Part shown: one piece after another, positions 61,958-64,000 of the stretch
Numbering within the stretch: the stretch's first letter is position 1
Layout: each line of letters starts with the position of its first letter
Assembly: GCA_040219275.1 (NCBI GenBank)
Contig: JAVJSU010000099.1
Coordinates: forward strand, 186,001-250,000
From: JAVJSU01 sp040219275
GTDB lineage: Bacteria > Chloroflexota > Anaerolineae > Aggregatilineales > Phototrophicaceae
Length of the DNA stretch: 64,000 nt
Reading direction: 5' to 3'
Notes under the pieces: generated by a model
What the model was told of the DNA's origin: nothing
Database searches by the model: none
The model's input: only the letters and a program-made list of their open reading frames with translations
Position numbers and translations under genes: made by a program

Positions 61958-63886
61958 ATGACTCCGCAGGAAATTGAACAAACATTAGACCGCATTCTAC
62001 TGGATGTTGAAAAACCCGGACGCTATGTTGGTGGAGAGTATAACAGCGTCATCAAAAATTGGAATGCGATAGACTTTAAAGTTGCACTCGCCTTCCCGGA
62101 TATTTATGATCTCGGCATGTCCAATCTCGGCATCATGTTGTTATACGAACAGGTCAACACTCAACCGGATATGCTCGCGGAACGAGTCTTTTCTCCCTGG
62201 AAAGATATGGAGACGATCATGCGTGAGCGGGACTTGCCTCTGTATTCACTTGAAAGCAAGCATCGAATCCGTGATTTCGATCTATTAGGTATCAGCCTGC
62301 CCTACGAGCAACTATTTACGAATGTACTGAATATGCTCGACCTTGCTGGTATGCCCATCAGAAGCCTTGATCGTGACGAAACTTTTCCGCTCATCATCGC
62401 CGGCGGTCATGCTTGCTATAATCCTGAACCGATGGCTGATTTTATTGATGCGTTTGTGATTGGCGAAGGTGAAGAAATCATCGTAGAAGTTGCTCGCACG
62501 CTCCAAAAAATGCGTGATGCGTCACGCTTAGAGCAACTTAAAGCGGTAGCGCGAATTCAGGGGATGTATGTGCCACGCTTCTATGACGTAACCTACAATG
62601 CCGATAGCACCGTCGCGGAAATCACATCAACTGCACCTGACGCTCCGGCGAGGGTACTCAAACGTATTGTCCCTACCCTACCTAAACCGTTTACGCGCTT
62701 TCTCGTACCCAATATTGATACCGTGCATAACCGTGCACCGATCGAGATTATGCGCGGCTGTACGCGTGGATGCCGTTTTTGCCATGCGGGGATGGTCACC
62801 CGTCCGGTGCGTGAACGGCGCGTGCCCGAAGTTATGCAAGCCATTGAGGATATTATCGCCAGCACCGGCTTTGAAGAAATCAGCCTACTGAGTCTATCGT
62901 CGTCAGATTATATTTATGTGCACGAACTCGCCGATGCCGTCAAAGAAAAATATAATGGATCGGGCTTGAGTCTGAGCTTACCCAGCTTACGCATAGAATC
63001 CACCAGCGCGGATTTACTCGATAAACTTGGCGATACCCGTCGCAGTGGCTTCACCTTCGCACCAGAAGCCGCCACAGAGCGTATGCGGAATAAGATCAAT
63101 AAGTATGTGCCGGATGAGCAGGTACTCCAAGCCGCCCGTGATGTGTACTCACGCGGTTGGCGCACGATTAAATTTTATTTCATGATCGGTCATCCTGACG
63201 AAACACTTGCAGATGTGCAAGCCATCATTGACCTGTGTAAAGCCGTGCTCAAAGAAGGACGCCGATTGCTGGGTAACAAAGCCAATGTGAATGTTGGTGT
63301 GAGCACATTTATCCCGAAGCCGCACACGCCATTCCAATGGGTTCCGCAAGACTCACACGAATCAATTCGTGCCAAGCAAAAATTATTGCGTAATCAAATC
63401 AAGGGTGCGGGTATGCACTTGCGCCTGAACGATATTGAATCTAGCACCTTTGAAGGCTGGCTCAGTCGTGGCGATCGCCGTTTATGTGCCGTTATTGAAC
63501 GCGCATGGCAACTCGGCTGTAAATTCGACGCGTGGCAGGATGCTCATAATCATGATCTTTGGTTGCAGGCATTTGAAGAAACGGGTGCTGATCCGGTGTT
63601 CTTTACGACCCGTAAGCGCGATATTGATGAGATCTTTCCGTGGGATCATATCGACGCGGCAGTGCATAAGAAATTCCTGCGGGACGATTATCTCATGAGC
63701 ATTGAGGGTGAAACACGCGAAGATTGCCGTGACAAATGTTTCGCCTGTGGCATCTTACCGAAGTTCAAGGACATTCGCTCAGAAACAAATCCAATGGATT
63801 GGGAATGTCCCGATGTAAAACCGATTGCAGATCGTAAACGCTCGGCAATTTTGGAACGTACAGCAAATGTGACCTTAATCAATTAG
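61958..63886 (+). CDS. B12-binding-type radical SAM protein, TIGR03960 family
   Basis: 642 residues. The N-terminal half has a cobalamin-binding-like fold (VALAFPDIYDLGMSNLGIMLLYEQVN, LIIAGGHACYNPEPMADFID). The radical SAM cluster cysteines are C268-x3-C272-x2-C275 in MRGCTRGCRFCHAG. SLPSLRIESTSADLL and FAPEAATERMRNKINK belong to the core. The C-terminus ends in DKCFACGI, a possible extra metal site. The usual partner, DUF2344, is at 58299. AGGA stands about 7 nt before ATG. Reaction unknown; the gene often lies near ribonuclease G or rplU, but the next gene here cannot be identified. Confidence 0.93.
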   Translation: MTPQEIEQTLDRILLDVEKPGRYVGGEYNSVIKNWNAIDFKVALAFPDIYDLGMSNLGIMLLYEQVNTQPDMLAERVFSPWKDMETIMRERDLPLYSLESKHRIRDFDLLGISLPYEQLFTNVLNMLDLAGMPIRSLDRDETFPLIIAGGHACYNPEPMADFIDAFVIGEGEEIIVEVARTLQKMRDASRLEQLKAVARIQGMYVPRFYDVTYNADSTVAEITSTAPDAPARVLKRIVPTLPKPFTRFLVPNIDTVHNRAPIEIMRGCTRGCRFCHAGMVTRPVRERRVPEVMQAIEDIIASTGFEEISLLSLSSSDYIYVHELADAVKEKYNGSGLSLSLPSLRIESTSADLLDKLGDTRRSGFTFAPEAATERMRNKINKYVPDEQVLQAARDVYSRGWRTIKFYFMIGHPDETLADVQAIIDLCKAVLKEGRRLLGNKANVNVGVSTFIPKPHTPFQWVPQDSHESIRAKQKLLRNQIKGAGMHLRLNDIESSTFEGWLSRGDRRLCAVIERAWQLGCKFDAWQDAHNHDLWLQAFEETGADPVFFTTRKRDIDEIFPWDHIDAAVHKKFLRDDYLMSIEGETREDCRDKCFACGILPKFKDIRSETNPMDWECPDVKPIADRKRSAILERTANVTLIN

Positions 63887-63911
63887 CGAACCAAAAACCG
63901 AAAAAAAAGCT

Positions 63912-63941
63912 GAAACGGCGTAGCAGTGACTACGCTGTTTC
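63912..63941 (+). terminator. Hairpin behind the radical SAM gene
   Basis: GAAACGGCGTAG (63912-63923) and CTACGCTGTTTC (63930-63941) form 12 pairs with one G-U and a 6-nt loop, starting 25 nt after the stop. The following run is TATTT only, so termination may be partial. Confidence 0.6.
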
Positions 63942-63949
63942 TATTTGGC

Positions 63950-63958
63950 TGGTATAAT
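63950..63958 (+). promoter_or_regulatory. Extended -10 promoter of the last, cut-off gene
   Basis: TGGTATAAT is a perfect extended -10 (TGN plus TATAAT at 63953-63958), 33 bp before an ATG. No good -35 exists, as is common for extended -10 promoters. Confidence 0.5.
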
Positions 63959-63990
63959 CCGGCAGATGTTACGAATATTCAGGGGAAACT

Positions 63991-64000
63991 ATGCGAATTC
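63991..64000 (+). CDS. Start of a gene cut by the window end
   Basis: ATG CGA ATT at the last ten bases, with AGGGGA 5 nt upstream and an extended -10 promoter before it. Only M-R-I can be read; no identification is possible. Confidence 0.5.

Overview
The window looks like chromosomal sequence from a mid-GC bacterium, most likely a member of the Chloroflexota (Anaerolineae-like). This is an inference from gene content: a type-2 isoleucyl-tRNA synthetase, the DUF2344 / B12-binding radical SAM pair, a GldA/GldF/GldG-type ABC cluster with a DUF4340 protein, PucR-family regulators, and many TPR and membrane proteins of unknown role. No rRNA, tRNA, CRISPR array, insertion sequence, integrase or phage gene was recognised. 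Most of the window is housekeeping and biosynthesis, densely packed, with intergenic gaps nearly always below 300 bp.

Layout. 1-7.3 kb: the tail of one PucR-type regulator, a large glutamate synthase, a 64-residue protein and a second PucR-type regulator. 7.5-10.9 kb: ileS, preceded by a structured leader with a possible 19-codon leader ORF. 11-16.8 kb (minus): small membrane and TPR proteins, an AlaX-type editing protein, a holin-like protein and two GNAT acetyltransferases. 16.8-22.4 kb (plus): a large YfhO-like membrane protein, a TPR protein, a URO-D family protein, rsmD, a degenerate ImmA/IrrE-like protein and a DUF1684 protein. 22.4-29 kb (minus): M20 peptidase, FkbM methyltransferase, dual-specificity phosphatase, zinc alcohol dehydrogenase, CCA-adding enzyme, hpt and an FHA protein. 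29-30.8 kb: a TGS/uridine-kinase-like protein. 30.9-32.8 kb: chorismate mutase-DAHP synthase and a membrane protein.

32.8-42.3 kb is a minus-strand arginine/carbamoyl-phosphate operon, argC-argB-argD-argJ-carA-two small ORFs-carB. In front of argC lies an unannotated 35-codon ORF with an Arg-codon cluster (Leu-Arg-Arg-Arg-Ser-Arg-Arg), followed by a perfect terminator hairpin with a T-run. A segment just after the Arg codons can pair with the 5' arm of that hairpin. These are the parts of a leader-peptide transcription attenuator for arginine. It is the most striking observation in the window, and the ileS leader may be a second, differently built, amino-acid-responsive leader.

42.5-46.3 kb (plus): a four-gene ABC-2/Gld-like export or surface cluster. 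46.3-48.9 kb: rpoD with a long structured 5' leader and a LiaF-like membrane protein. 48.9-55.8 kb: GNAT, a membrane sensor that ends in a putative helix-turn-helix, a three-S1-domain RNA-binding protein, FtsK/SpoIIIE and a TRIC/YadS-type channel protein. 55.8-58.3 kb (minus): aldo/keto reductase, SRAP (HMCES/YedK) protein and two small membrane proteins. 58.3-63.9 kb: DUF2344 protein, pseudouridine-5'-phosphate glycosidase, PfkB-family kinase, a secreted beta-propeller (minus) and the B12/radical SAM protein. The window ends ten bases into another plus-strand gene.
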